Notes: generated from the sequence alone by a model not told the origin. Shown: positions 10,563 to 22,429, counted from the first letter of the stretch. The stretch: 64,000 bases of DNA from Serripes groenlandicus (GCA_031761405.1 JASEVX010000097.1:555100-619099), one strand, 5' to 3'. Made by a program: numbers and translations.

Positions 10563-10954
10563 CAAAATCTTACTTTTCATTTGTATTCACGTAAATCCAA
10601 TATCTCATTAATTTAATATACGTTGTTTTTTGACCAATCATTGGGATTTATAAATCAAAATATTCGCGCTTTTTACATAAAAAGTAAAATTGGTTTTACC
10701 TTTCAAAAAAAAGATTCTCTTCAACTTTTGTACTGTGGAACAGAGTGATATTGTTTGTTTGAGCTTTATTATAACACAATATACTGATTTCATATGTAAT
10801 TTTCTTATTTTACATAGAATTTCCGGTCATTTTCAAGTATTTGTTCATTTTATTGTTTGTTATCAATTATTATTTGTTATCACACATATAGTCTGTTGTT
10901 GTTCCCCGTTTACATTATTAAGTTACTTTTATTAACAAAAAATATAAATAAACG

Positions 10955-11095
10955 AATGAGTGAGAGAGAAAGAAAGAGAGACAGATAGACAGACAGACAG
11001 AAAGAATAGACAAAGAGAGAGACAGACAGATAGACAGACAGACAGACACAGACAGATATACAGACAGACAGACAGACAGACAGACAGAGAGGGGT
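10955..11095. repeat. GAGA/CAGACAGA microsatellite
   Basis: Mixed (GA)n and (CAGA)n tract at the position where units C and D carry pure (GA)n. The open frame on the opposite strand is only repeat. Confidence 0.9.
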
Positions 11096-11160
11096 AGTGT
11101 TCATCTATTTATTTACAGTATTTTTAATTTGTTATGTTTTATCATTGTTTGACGTATTTC

Positions 11161-11166
11161 AATAAA
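11161..11166 (+). other. Candidate poly(A) signal, unit B
   Basis: AATAAA in 'gtatttcaataaaaccatt', about 760 bp after the stop codon. The same context is conserved at 21940 (C), 43846 (D) and 53759 (relic), which favours real use. Confidence 0.5.
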
Positions 11167-11477
11167 ACCATTATCTTGTACATGTATCTCTTGTTACTCT
11201 TGAATCCTTCAGAAGAGCTTCAGCATTTGAAATAATGACAGTCTTGTGAAACGCTTACCATTCACAACTAATCTACAGCAAATGAGTTTGAAAGAATATT
11301 TCCAATTATAATGAAACTTTCTATATATAAAAGCACTAATTAAAGAATAAAGTTAAAACATTGTGGCAAAACTCATCTGCTGTATCTGCGTCAATATTAG
11401 CAGACTCGGTCACCATTCTTTCTTTCAATTAATAAAAGATTCGATAGAGTCGTTCGTCTCCCATAAACCTATAAAGA

Positions 11478-11705
11478 CTTTCTCCTCGTTGGTGTGGTAA
11501 GAGTATCTCCCTCCGGAGCGGGAGATCAAGGTTTGATTCCTAATTTGAAGTAATGGCTAACCTCCTTTCAGCTCGATAGCAATATACATACGTATACATT
11601 ATCACTTAAGCATCTTTGTTAGAATAAATAATACTGGCAGTACTGATAGGTTACCAAGGCAACGCCTTGATTTAACTGAAATAATGCTGAGAGTAGGGTG
11701 AACAC
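11478..11705 (+). mobile_element. tRNA-like SINE behind unit B
   Basis: Head 'tggtgtggtaagagtatctc' (box A) and 'aaggtttgattcc' (box B), then a body with 'gctaacctcctttcagctcg' and 'ggttaccaaggcaacgcctt'. It lacks acceptor-stem pairing, so it is not a functional tRNA. Homologous copies lie at 22195, 44090, 49640 and 54475. Confidence 0.65.
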
Positions 11706-11764
11706 CATTCACACAAACACATTTTCCATAATAAATGTATCACGTCTAATGTTTACTTTTTACT

Positions 11765-12690
11765 TGGTGTGTTGGGGTGTAAACGAATCTAACATAGGTG
11801 TCTTCGTAAAGATGTGTTCAATACCCTTATGATAAAAGTTGGGGTGATAACGAATCTAACATAGGTCTTCGTAAAGATGTGTTCAATACTCTTATGATAA
11901 AAGTTGGGGTGATAACGAATCTAACATAGGTCTTCTTAAAGATGTGTTCAATACTCTTATGATAAAAGTTGGGGTGATAACGAATCTAACATAGGTCTTC
12001 GTTAAGATGTGTTCAATACCCTTATGATAAAAGTTGGAGTGATAACGAATCTAACATAGGTCTTCGTAAAGATGTGTTCAATACTCTTATGATAACAGTT
12101 GGGGTGATAACGAATCAAACATAGGTCTTCGTAAAGATGTGTTCAATACCATTATGATAAAAGTTTGGGTGATAACGAATCTAACATAGGTCTTCGTTAA
12201 GACTTGTTCAATACTCTTATGATAAAAGTTGGGGTGATAACGAATCTAACATAGGTCTTCGTTAAGATTTGTTCAATACCCTTATGATAAAAGTTGGGGT
12301 GATAACGAATCTAACATAGGTCTTCTTAAAGATGTGTTCAATACTCTTATGATAAAAGTTGGGGTGATAACGAATCTAACATAGGTCTTCGTTAAGATGT
12401 GTTCAATACCCTTATGATAAAAGTTGTGGTGATAACGAATCTAACATAGGTCTTCGTTAAGACTTGTTCAATACCCTTATGATAAAAGTTGGGGTGATAA
12501 CGAATCTAACATAGGTCTTCGTAAAGATGTGTTCAATACTCTTATGATAACAGTTGGGGTGATAACGAATCAAACATAGGTCTTCGTAAAGATGTGTTCA
12601 ATACCATTATGATAAAAGTTGGGGTGATAACGAATCTAACATAGGTCTTCGTTAAGATTTGTTCAATACCCTTATGTTAAAAGTTCCTTG
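11765..12690. repeat. 65-bp minisatellite, about 14 copies, behind unit B
   Basis: The unit reads 'aggtcttcgtaaagatgtgt','tcaatactcttatgataaaa','gttggggtgataacgaatct','aacat'. Adjacent copies differ by CGTAAA/CGTTAA/CTTAAA variants and GT/TT in 'gatgtg', which recur in a higher-order pattern. Behind units C (22433), D (44405) and the relic (54985) the same segment is present once. Confidence 0.95.
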
Positions 12691-12719
12691 CCATCGTACG
12701 CTGTCGTAACAATAATGCC

Positions 12720-13440
12720 GCTTAACCTGGGACCTCTCGCAATTAACTGATAACGAATCTGCTAATCGCGCCGCTTTCTTGCAATATTTCGAATTGTGTA
12801 CACGTTTTAACTGCGTCATATATCCCTGCCTAACTTGAAATTCGTCCTGAAATTCTGGAGCTCAAGTGCAATGATGTCTTAATATATACTACAAGCGCTA
12901 CTAGACTGACACACTCTGTGCTGTCACGGTCCAATGTTGGGCGCCAATGTCACAGGGAGAGACAACAACGCAGTCAGTCTGATGCTCTAATCAGGGACCT
13001 CTCGCTTTCAGGGCGAGTACGCTACCGACCAAGCAAACCGGTGTGCTTATATGTAATATCTCCTAGTGTATATATACAAGTTCGAACAACCACAATTTAT
13101 TTTGCCAAAAATAAGGCTAACACGACATTGTGTCATCAGATTGATTTTGACTAACTAATAGGATATTTTAATGCACAAAACCAAACCAAATGGAAGAGAA
13201 GAACAAAATTATAATAGAAGAAATAAGAACAAGCCATTTTGCAGACGAAACGACACATTAGTACGGGAAACAAGGACAAGCTGTCATTTTAAAAAGGAAC
13301 TACACTTGACAACAGATACAAGGAACAAGCACACTCTTTATAAATTAAATGACAAGGTACATGCACTGGCATTTTACAACGAAATGGATTTGTATGGAAT
13401 CATCTTATATCGGATCAAATAGTATTATTGACATAGGGTC
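12720..13440. repeat. Unit-downstream module, copy 2
   Basis: Same sequence order as 6680-7255: 'gggacctctcgcaa', 'cggtccaatgttgggcgcca', a minus-strand tRNA-like head near 12985-13045, then 'aagccattttgcagacgaaa'. The open frames at 12918-13422 lie in this repeat and have no recognisable domains. Confidence 0.75.
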
Positions 13441-13448
13441 AAAGAAAT

Positions 13449-14568
13449 AATCAAAGTACAAAGTACTGAAGGTAGAATTGCGATCGTTTAAGAAGAGATA
13501 CAGAAGTGCATATATGAATATTTATTTTACCGGTTACCTTCAGGCAAAGTTTCAAGTGTGTAACCCTTTCCAGTGCTGAGATTTTGCCTCAACCTGAAAC
13601 TTTAACCAAAATGTTGACGAACAGACAGACGGAGAGACAGACATCGCCAATCTATAGACCGGAATTGCTAGAGCAATCCGGCCAAAAATTAAAAAAAATC
13701 ATCAATTTTAGCAGTAAAATCCTGCCAAGAAGTAATGAATTGAGAAAAAAATGTGCTGAGAGGTCCATAATTTCAAACTTGCTAAGATTTGGTCTGTGCA
13801 ATGAATGTACAAATTGAAAAATGTATTGTTGACATGTATTATCTACACCATCATTGTAATGTTGTTTATCATAAATAAAATTATTCCTTTTTTTAAAGCC
13901 TAAATCTGAAATTGTGTCAATGTGTTATTTGTCAACTCTGTCCCATAAGTTTTGCTTGTGATTTGAACTCTCATAAAAAAAGCACGGAAAGGGACAACTT
14001 TCCCAACTTTGATTAAATATGTTTTCAATTAAATTGTAAAAAATCTTTTTCTTGTTTTTTGAAAGTTTTGTCATTATTATTTAAGACGGACATTATATAC
14101 TACAATAGCCAACTGACTATCATTTGAAAAAGTGTTTCTTATTTAACCTTTCCCACTTGCATACGTAATTGCAGCCGACGACTTTTGAAAACATTGATGC
14201 AGAAGAAGAAATTGCTCATAACAAGCTTTCTCCTTTTGCAACAATGTTTTCAACTATATTCAATGATTACACTTCCAATAAATGTGATTTTCTGTATCTT
14301 TGCTCAGATTTCTTTTAATTCGTCTGCTGCAGAGTTTTTATATTGTGGGGTGGGTTGTGATTTGTTAAAGGGCAAGCAGGATTGGGAATTGAGTGTTGCA
14401 CTTATCCTAATGAAACACTCGCCTGCCTGTGCATGTTTTAGCTTAACTTAACTTGTTAATGTTCTTTCCATCATCAACTTAGTCATCTGTCAGTAATCAA
14501 CTCTATGAACGAATCTAGAATCTAATTTTGAACTGTGTAATACAAATTTAGAATAAAAGGATGAATCA
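13449..14568 (-). repeat. Inverted duplication, arm 2
   Basis: Reverse complement of 894-2137, with few substitutions. It replaces the upstream part of unit C: sequence homologous to other units' '..caaagaaataa' breaks off at 13449 and resumes near 15285 ('gttgaaagcaacattaattc'). The same MITE piece and GTCTGTCTCTCCGTCT-type tract lie inside it. Confidence 0.85.
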
Positions 14569-15284
14569 GTTATGTTGTAACAACCAATAGCCGCGGGTCA
14601 TTTACCTGATTTTGGCCGAAAGAAATGATCGATTTCTTGCAAGATTTATTCGTTATTCGTTCTGCCTATTATAATCAAATTATTCTAAACGCTTTATAAA
14701 CAAGTGATTTAAAGCGCTCAAATCATTTGATGAAATTTGTTTCTTTAGACGCGGACCTTGTCAAAAGCACCTATCCAAAATGCAAGTCATCGTTAATCGT
14801 TGTCGAAGGAATAGATGGACTGAGAGAAAGAGAAAGAAAAGGCTTTGCAATGCATACTATCTTTATTAATAAGGACATGAACGAATATGTATGGACTAGC
14901 GCCTAGAATTTCGTACTAGCCGATCCTTCATTCCACTCGCTTATGCTAGCGGGCGAGTGGATGTTTACATCTCTGCCGAGAGGGAAAAAAGGGTTACAAT
15001 TTACAAAGGGTAATTGCGCGGTGCAGTGCTATATTGGCGTAGTGATATCTAAATAAGTGTGTACACTTTAAATATGATATTTACACTTACAAGACTTGTT
15101 ATTTTCTATTATAAGCTTGAATAATCGGATTTTTTTTTCGTTACTCTATGTTTGCTTTTGTGAGCATTCGTAAATTAGTCAAACCAAAAATTGCACTTAA
15201 TTGTTGGTGGTGAAGGGCATATACATCACGTGACTTCAAACTCACTATGACTATAGCAGCCTCTGCGCATGCGCAAGTCTACCA
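14569..15284. other. Unique spacer, no gene seen, NRF1-type site
   Basis: This 0.7-kb stretch has no counterpart in other units. It contains TGCGCATGCGCA at 15264-15275, a perfect match to the NRF1 palindrome, and CACGTGAC near 15228. No coding frame of interest is visible. Confidence 0.4.
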
Positions 15285-15616
15285 AAAAGTTGAAAGCAAC
15301 ATTAATTCAGCAAGTACAATTAAAAAATAATCGTTTATACCTTTCCCACATACAACTTACGACTTAAACTTGTTTTGGCAAACGTTTTGAAAATCTCAAT
15401 AAATGAAAGAATAAGTATTGAATTTAGTTTATATAATGTGAACAGAACAGAACTAAATACAGAGCATCATCGTACAAACATATCAACATAACATACGCTC
15501 GTTTTGATCATTTTCTCCTTTTGTCACTATGTTTACAACTGATTTAAGACTGGTCTGATTTTCAAATTTGACATTGATACATTATAACTATTACGGTTTG
15601 AGAACCAGATATCTCT

Positions 15617-15822
15617 AGTTTCGGTTTTGTTTCTAAAAATATTGGGACGCTAAATTTAGCATATTACGCAATAGGTATTTCCAGATATGCATTTATGGGA
15701 AATCCAAATGGTCATTGGTAATTTCTAAAGATAAGAACGAAAAATATTTAAATATGCCTGTATTGAAGTGATATTACGGTAGTAAGCGAAATAGGCTTGG
15801 ACATTAAACAGTTGAATTAATC
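15617..15822 (+). promoter_or_regulatory. Conserved promoter region of unit C
   Basis: AGTTTCGGTTTTGTTTCT at 15617-15634 (IRF-core-like, 189 bp or more before the ATG) and TATTTAAATATG near 15747. Sequence to the ATG matches unit B closely. Confidence 0.5.
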
Positions 15823-15944
15823 ATGCAATTAAAGCCATCGGATATACGATTTTCTCAGGACTCGATAAACAACTATTTCGATCAGCGTTCTAGCCATTCT
15901 TATAAAAGTGTTGGAGAAACTCTGGACGATCTTTGTGAAAGAAG
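15823..15944 (+). CDS. ParB/Srx-like CAAX gene, unit C, exon 1
   Basis: MQLKPSDIRFSQDSINNYF, then GETLDDLCER, with donor GT at 15945. Same length and phase as exon 1 of units B, D, E and F. The intron is 3895 bp, enlarged by a minisatellite, a MITE and a SINE. Confidence 0.88.
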
Positions 15945-16319
15945 GTGAGTTTTTGTTTTTTTTCTCCAAATTCGTATTGGTTACGTCATGTGAAACCGAC
16001 CTTCGAATGTATCGGCCAAATCACATAATTTAATAATCAATTTTAGGTCATAACCGTTATCGTTCCGGACTACATGTCGAACAGAGGGGGAGGGGTAATA
16101 CTTATTTGAATGTGTGCATTCATACTTTTTAGAAAAATCCATTTAAACCAATCCATGAAGGGTCATTTTAGAAATAAATAAAAAACGTGTTCGCATATAA
16201 ATAACACAAAATTTAGAGAGACGAAAAATGAATTATTTTAGAAGCATAAAATGCATGAATTAATATGCTAAAAGAGAAATTGTTTTCAGTGTGCATTTTA
16301 ACACTTTCCAATATACATG

Positions 16320-16545
16320 CCCATCAAATGCGCATCAAACGAAATTGAACGTATCGAAGCAAAATATGGAATGCATGTACTTTTAAAAACATAGGTTAAA
16401 ATATTGAATTGTGTTAAAAACAATGTGACAAACGGACAAGCAATTGCTCGTAAATAGCAATTTCCCCGTTTGCGACAATTAATTCAAAATTCGTCTGCTG
16501 CAGATGCGTCAGAAAGCGTCTGCAAATGATTAATCGGAAAGGGTT
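16320..16545. mobile_element. MITE remnant in intron C
   Basis: 'gtgttaaaaacaatgtgaca' and 'caatttccccgtttgcgaca' form the inner palindrome; 'ttcgtctgctgcagatgcgt' is the right end. The left 'gcagacgaaat' block appears as 'gcatcaaacgaaat'. Confidence 0.55.
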
Positions 16546-17545
16546 ACTGCCTGAAAAGATACCCAATTTCTGTTTGTATTTAAATGTTCCAAAAACTAGT
16601 TACTGCCTCAACAGATACCCAATTTCTGTTAAGTTTTTAAATGTTCCATAAAAGTGTTACTGCCTGGACAGATACCCAATTTCTGTTTGTATTTAAATGT
16701 TCCAAAAAGGGTCACTGCCTGAAACAGATACACAATTTCTGTTTGTATTTAAATGTTCCATAAAAGTGTTACTGCCTGAACAGATACCCAATTTCTGTTT
16801 GTATTTAAATGTTCCAAAAAAGGGTTACTGCCTCAACAGATACCCAATTTATGTTTGTATTTAAATATTCCATAAAAGATTTACTGCCTGAACATATACC
16901 CAATTTTGTTTGTATTTAAATGTTCCAAAAAAGGGTTACTGCCTGAACAGATACCCAATTTCTGTTTGTATTTAAATGTTCCAAAAAAGGGTTACTGCCT
17001 GAATAGATACCCAATTTTTGTTTGTAATTAAATGTTCCAAAAAAGGGTTACTGCCTGAACAGATACCCAATTTTTGTTTGTATTTAAATGTTCCAAAAAA
17101 GGGTTACTGCCTGAACAGATACTCAATTTCTGTTTGTATTTAAATGTTCCAAAAAAGGGTTACTGCCTGAACAGATACTCAATTTCTGTTTGTATTTAAA
17201 TGTTCCAAAAAAGGGTTACTGCCTGAACAGATACCCAATTTCTGTTTGTATTTAAATGTTCCAAAAAAGGGTTACTGCCTGAACAGATACCCAATTTCTG
17301 TTTGTATTTAAATGTTCCAAAAAAGGGTTACTGCCTGAATAGATACCCAATTTTTGTTTGTAATTAAATGTTCCAAAAAAGGGTTACTGCCTGAACAGAT
17401 ACCCAATTTTTGTTTGTATTTAAATGTTCCAAAAAAGGGTTACTGCCTGAACAGATACTCAATTTCTGTTTGTATTTAAATGTTCCAAAAAAGGGTTACT
17501 GCCTTGACAGATACCCAATTTCTGTTTGTATTGAAATTTTCCCCC
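16545..17545. repeat. 56-bp minisatellite, about 18 copies, intron C
   Basis: The unit reads 'aaaaaagggttactgcctga','acagatacccaatttctgtt','tgtatttaaatgttcc'. It includes the end of the adjacent MITE ('gggaaagtgttac' in other units). Units B and D have this segment once (for example 8172-8215). Confidence 0.95.
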
Positions 17546-17715
17546 ATACATTGACGCAATTTGACGTCTCTGCAGCAGACGGCAATTTTTCCTTTTGCCC
17601 CGATCTTTTCAACTCTGTTCAATAATTTTACTTACATTAATAGAAATATTTCGTAATTTTGTCTAAATGTTTTCAAAGCCGTCTGCTGCAGATTTGTTGA
17701 ATGTGGAAAAGGCTT
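17545..17715. mobile_element. MITE remnant in intron C, second copy
   Basis: 'ctctgcagcagacggc' and 'gccgtctgctgcag' face each other about 110 bp apart around 'ttttccttttgccccgat'. The same arrangement is in introns B, D, E and F. Confidence 0.6.
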
Positions 17716-17980
17716 AAACCTTATCTTGCTGTACACGTCTTAATGTCCTACAACAACACATGAAGGTGCCAAATTCTGAAATAAATCCGCGTTTTGGATG
17801 ATCTACAAAATAGTCCGTTAAAAAAAAAAAGTTTTTCTCTTGAAATTCTCGTTAGTCTGTAGCTTACTGCATTGCATATATGTGAGTTTACAGGCTATGT
17901 GCATGATTTTCTTTATCTGATTTGATGAACGTGTTTGAATTAGGGATTTCTGGAAAATTGACCTTTAGATTAATGTTAAA

Positions 17981-18168
17981 CTGGGACTACTTATACGGGG
18001 AAGAGAAACAAGTGCGATAAGCTATATAGCGCTATATATAATATGCTTGTCGTTCTTATCGATCGATATACCGCATTTATCTACCCGCTTATCGAGGTTT
18101 ACGTACCCGAACAGTTTTGTAAAGACGACAAGCAATTGGCGCTTATCGCACTGTATTAGTACTCCCAG
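17981..18168. mobile_element. 188-bp MITE specific to unit C
   Basis: Terminal inverted repeats CTGGGACTACTTATAC and GTATTAGTACTCCCAG enclose further inverted pieces ('gtgcgataagc' with 'gcttatcgcac', and TTATCGATCGATA in the middle). Units B, D and E lack it, reading straight from 'ttaatgt' to 'gaaag'. Confidence 0.75.
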
Positions 18169-18176
18169 TGTGAAAG

Positions 18177-18479
18177 ATTGATTGATTGATTGGAGTTTAA
18201 CGCCGTTTTTACAAATTTCTCAGTTATATCACGCGGCCAGTTCACCTACTCATGCATTTCCTGGTTTTCTCACACCAGTACTCCACACAACAATCTTCCC
18301 AAGCAACTGGCTGCTTTTCCACTTAGACTTAGCCCATTGGTGGAAGATGAATGACGAATGACGCATGTCGCATTGACTTTTGTCAATCGTCGAAAAGAAA
18401 GTTGGCCGAGCCGGGATTCGAACTCATAACCCCTGGATTGACAGCCCGCGTCGCTACCGACTGAGCTACCGGGGCTCGG
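18177..18479 (-). mobile_element. Complete tRNA-derived SINE with 13-bp target duplication
   Basis: CCCAGTGTGAAAG occurs at 18164-18176 and again at 18480-18492, flanking the insertion. Read on the minus strand the head is 'ccccggtagctcagtcggta' with box B GAGTTCGAATCCC, then a body ending 'ggcgttaaactccaatc' and an (AATC)n tail. The left duplication copy overlaps the end of the MITE at 17981-18168, so the SINE inserted after the MITE. Confidence 0.9.
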
Positions 18480-18627
18480 CCCAGTGTGAAAGAAGCGATA
18501 TTCTGACGGGATGATTAAATGGAGTGACTCCCCTTTATTATTGCATTTCTTGAAAATGACAGGGATATATGTATATCCGCTGGAAAAATGGGTGAAAAAT
18601 GTTGAAACTGATTTTTTTTTCGATTAA

Positions 18628-18780
18628 CATTGATTGATTGATTGATTGGTTGGTTGATTGATTGATTTGCGTTTTCAACAGTATTTCAGTTATAATGATG
18701 ACGGTGAACAGTTCACCTAACACGTGTCGTCTGGTTTTCTCACATCCTTACTCCGCACAACATTCTTCCCAGGTACATGT
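18628..18780 (-). mobile_element. SINE relic with (AATC)n tail
   Basis: A (TTGA)n tract on the left is followed by 'gcgttttcaacagtatttca' and 'ctggttttctcaca'. The tRNA-like head is absent. It is shared with unit D (25046-25270). Confidence 0.6.
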
Positions 18781-18896
18781 AATTGTTATTTACATTGGAC
18801 TAAAGAATGAATGCGTTTGAACTGTATTATACAGAGGACTAGATAAGGAGGAGTAAATAGGTCTTTCTTATATAATATCTCTCTTTGCACTCATTG

Positions 18897-18975
18897 AAAC
18901 CTATGTTGTAGGTACTCAAAAGAATCGTCTCTCTCAGACTGAGACGATTCTCTTGAGTACCCACAACATAGGTTT
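18897..18975. repeat. 79-nt near-perfect hairpin
   Basis: Left arm AAACCTATGTTGTAGGTACT..GAATCGTCTC pairs with GAGACGATTC..AGTACCCACAACATAGGTTT, with a 9-nt loop. A second copy lies at 25648-25727, and one arm remains in unit E near 46908-46950. It could be a small foldback element or a precursor-like hairpin. Confidence 0.75.
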
Positions 18976-19194
18976 TGGAGGTCAAATAAGGGTCTTAGAG
19001 CATAAGAAACGCTCATAGCTAGAGATTCTGCCCGTCCAATAGATAAAAGTTTGCTTTTGTGAACAGTGTAGATCCAGACCAGTCTGTGCATTTTGAAATT
19101 GTGCCCATAATTCAGCACAATTTGTTATATATCACTTACAGATGTCAGAAGCATCTGCCAACCTGTGTGGATACTAAAATGACGGAGCAGATAT

Positions 19195-19455
19195 GAGCCG
19201 TCCCGCGAGAAAACCAACATAATGACCTCTGCGTAATGTATCGAGCCAGATGACCCTGCGCAGTCCGCGCAAAATGATCCGGGCCGATACAATCCGCTTC
19301 AGGGGGATAGATGTATAGAGTAATGATTCCTGAAACAGAAAATCCACATGAGGCAAAAAGTGTCTGTCTTGGTTAGACTGGGCGGCATGCTGAGGCTGAT
19401 CCGGGTCGATACTTTACGCAGAGTCCACAATGTTGGTTTTCTCGCGGGATGGCTC
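19195..19455. mobile_element. 261-bp MITE with 26-bp terminal inverted repeats
   Basis: Left GAGCCGTCCCGCGAGAAAAC.. (19195-19220) and right ..GTTTTCTCGCGGGATGGCTC (to 19455) are near-perfect inverted copies, flanked by ATAT on both sides. Homologous insertions at 9078, 25966 and 47179 show that it predates the unit duplications. Confidence 0.85.
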
Positions 19456-19839
19456 ATATACAGATTGATCTGAACCTACATTGTACTAACTTGTACTCGT
19501 ACATAGACTCGACGATATATACGTCCGTATTCGTACGAGATTGTCTGTCTTCTTAGTTCTAGTGGAAATAAGGGCCCTTTTTCCTTAAATCAACATGTGT
19601 TTACCGAGGGATTCATTAACTAGTCTAAAAGCAACGTTTGTGAACAATACTGAACAAGATTAGACTGCATATCTGTACAGTCTGATCTTGGTCTATCGTG
19701 CCTGCTACTCATTTGGTACAATTTAGCATTACTGCTCCATTAATATGTAAATACTTTTTAAAGATGAAGTGTGATGCATTCTACAGGATTACTTTTATTT
19801 TTTCTAATATTCTTTCTCTTATTCTTTTTTATATCACAG

Positions 19840-21028
19840 ATGCAGTATAAATGACATACCAACAATAACAGTCGTAAACGAAGATGGTCACTGGATAACC
19901 GCGGACAATCGACGTTTATGGGTATTCCGAGAACTTGAAAGACTTGGAAAATGTACAACAATACCAGTCCAAAAAGGCTATTACATACCCGATGCGAAGA
20001 GAACGTCATACAATAGTGGAAAGTCAATTAGCGTCCGGCGAAATGCAGGTGGAAGATGGCATACGAAGCCGACTGTGCATACACCAACGCCGTATACACC
20101 AGTGCCGTCTACACCAACGCCGTCTACACCAGCGCCATCTACCAACATTTATAAAATCGGTGAAACATTACCGAACAAGTATTTGTTTTCGTCGATTGGA
20201 AATCATGATTTGAGTCGTATTCAGCCGGTTGAATCACGTCCAAAAATAGAATCATATCTTAATCTACGCAATGGTATGCATGCAAAGGATCCAGTTTTGC
20301 CATTCCAAACAAATCAAGCGGCAAGACCTGCTATCCGTCAAACCAATCAAATCACATCGACGCCATTCGGATATGAGTCTTATACAAAACCATCTACGAT
20401 GATCTATAGTCAAAATAGAACTGACGGTTGTCGATCAATGTCAACTGATGCAGTCACTGCGAAACCGGCTCTATCGCAATTGAGGTCTGGCGACACTACA
20501 ATGTTTCCAGTCACGTCTACTGGTCAAAATAGAACTGACGATTGTCGATCAATTTCAACTGATGCAGTCACTGCGAAACCGTCTGTATCACAATGGAGTT
20601 CAGGCGGTACTACAATGTTTCCAGTCACGTCTACTGGTCAAAGTAGAACTGACGGTTGTCGATCAATGTCAACTGATGTAGTAGTCACTGCGAAACCGTC
20701 TTTATCGCAATGGAGGTCAGGCGACCCTACAATGTTTCCAGTCACGTCTACCGGAATTAAAAGGGAAAGCGTCATGAATAATGAACATTCCCCGAGCCAT
20801 TATGGGTATAAAGAAGGCGTAGTTCGATCAGCTGTCACTACAAACGACACTAGAGCTGAACGACCAGACAACATAAGAAGTATTTCAAGTCCGTCCCACG
20901 AGGTCAACCTGGAGAACGTGATACCCGAGATACAAGGTGAAGGTCGTCGGTCACATAATGCGACAATTGTTGACATGTTATGTCGGGATGAACAGAACCG
21001 TAAACGAATGTGGTGTACCATTCTGTAA
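19840..21028 (+). CDS. ParB/Srx-like CAAX gene, unit C, exon 2
   Basis: The acceptor is atatcacAG at 19838-19839; the joined protein is 436 residues. Residues 41-114 repeat the family core (CSINDIPTITVV, WITADNRRLWVFRELERLGK, RRNAGGRW). A TP-rich run of about 20 residues (TPTPYTPVPSTP..) follows. The middle holds three copies of a 38-39 residue repeat, QNRTDGCRSMSTDAV..AKP.LSQ..SGD.TMFPVTSTG, then one KRESV..HYGYKEG unit of the type expanded in D. The end, SSPSHEVNLENVIPEIQGEG.., finishes MWCTIL, a CAAX box predicting geranylgeranylation. The frame is intact, and this looks like the best-preserved long copy. Confidence 0.87.
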
Positions 21029-21084
21029 ATCGTTCAGCGGCTGGAACCGACTGATGATGATTATCCCCATTTCCCACATACATT

Positions 21085-21290
21085 CGGTTTCTGATGCCTC
21101 TGCAGCGATGACTTTTGCAAAACATTGGGGCAAACTAAGAAATGCTCATGATGAGCAATATTCTCTTTTGCGACAATGTTTACAACTATGTACAAAATCT
21201 TAACTTTCATTTGTATTTTCCCCATGTTATTGCCTGTCGTGGTTTCAAAGTCGTCTGCTGCTGATTTGTTGTATGTTGGATATGTTAACA
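21085..21290. mobile_element. MITE in 3' UTR of unit C
   Basis: 'cctctgcagcgatgactttt' and 'cgtctgctgctgatttgttg' flank the 'aatgctcatgatgagcaata' palindrome. Unit B has only the left half. Confidence 0.55.
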
Positions 21291-21769
21291 ATCGTGTTTG
21301 TAAAATATATTTTTTGTGTCATCAAAGAATCATTGTTTGTTATAATTCGCATGAAAAATGTACATAATTGTTTGTCGAAATTTGCGAACGTAAATCCAAT
21401 ATCTCATGAATTAAATATATGTTGTTTTTTGACCAATTATTGTGATTTATAAATCAAAATATTTGCGCTTTTTACATAAATAGTAAAGTTGGTTCAACCT
21501 TTCAAAAATAGATTCTCTTTAACTTTTGTATTGTCGAATAGAGAGATATGGTTTGTTTTAGCTTTATTATAACACAATATACTGATTTCATATGTAATCA
21601 TAAAGATTATTTTTTACATAGAATTTCCGATGATTTTTATGTATTTGTTATTTTTATTTATTGTTATAAATTATTATTTGTTATCACTCACACACATAGT
21701 CTGTTGTTGTTCCCTGTTCACATTATCAAGTTACTTTTATTACCAAAACATATAAATAAACGAATGAGT

Positions 21770-21795
21770 GAGAGAAAAAAAGAATAGAGTGGGAG

Positions 21796-21877
<82 letters not shown>

Positions 21878-21885
21878 GGGGTTCT
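21770..21885. repeat. (GA)n microsatellite with poly(G)
   Basis: Pure GA dinucleotides from about 21796 to 21868, then a run of G. Equivalent in position to 10955 and 43430. Confidence 0.95.
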
Positions 21886-21939
21886 ATTTGTTTACAGTAT
21901 TTTTAATTTGTTATGTTGTATTATTGTTGAACGTATTTC

Positions 21940-21945
21940 AATAAA
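21940..21945 (+). other. Candidate poly(A) signal, unit C
   Basis: AATAAA in the conserved context 'cgtatttcaataaaaccat'. Confidence 0.5.
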
Positions 21946-22194
21946 ACCATGCTCTTCTAACTCTTCTAACTCTTGTTACTCTTGAATCCTCCAGAAGAGC
22001 TTTCGAATTTGAGATAGTGACAGTCTTGTGAAACCGTTCATAACCAATCTGCAGCAGATGGTTTTGAAAGAACAATGCCAATTATAATGAAACTGTCTAT
22101 ATATAAAAGCACTAATTAAAGAATAAAATTAATAAAGTGTGGCAAAGTCCATCTGCTGTAGCTGTGTCAATAGTAGTAGACTCGGTCATCATTC

Positions 22195-22400
22195 TCTGTT
22201 TTAATTGATAAGGAGCGGGAGGTCAAGGTTCGATCCCTAATCGAGTCATAAAATACTTTAACGTTTGAAGAAAGGGCTAACCTCCTTTGAGCTCAATAGC
22301 AATATGCATGTATATACATTATGACTCATGCATCGTTGTTAGAATAAATAATACGGGTGAACACCATTCACACAAACACATTTTCAATAATAAATGAATC
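22195..22400 (+). mobile_element. tRNA-like SINE behind unit C, head truncated
   Basis: Only 'gagcgggaggtcaaggttcg' (box B region) of the head remains, followed by 'gctaacctcctttgagctca'. The middle 'ctggcagtactgataggtta' block is deleted. Confidence 0.55.
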
Positions 22401-22429
22401 ACCTCTAATGTTTACATTTTACTTCGTGT

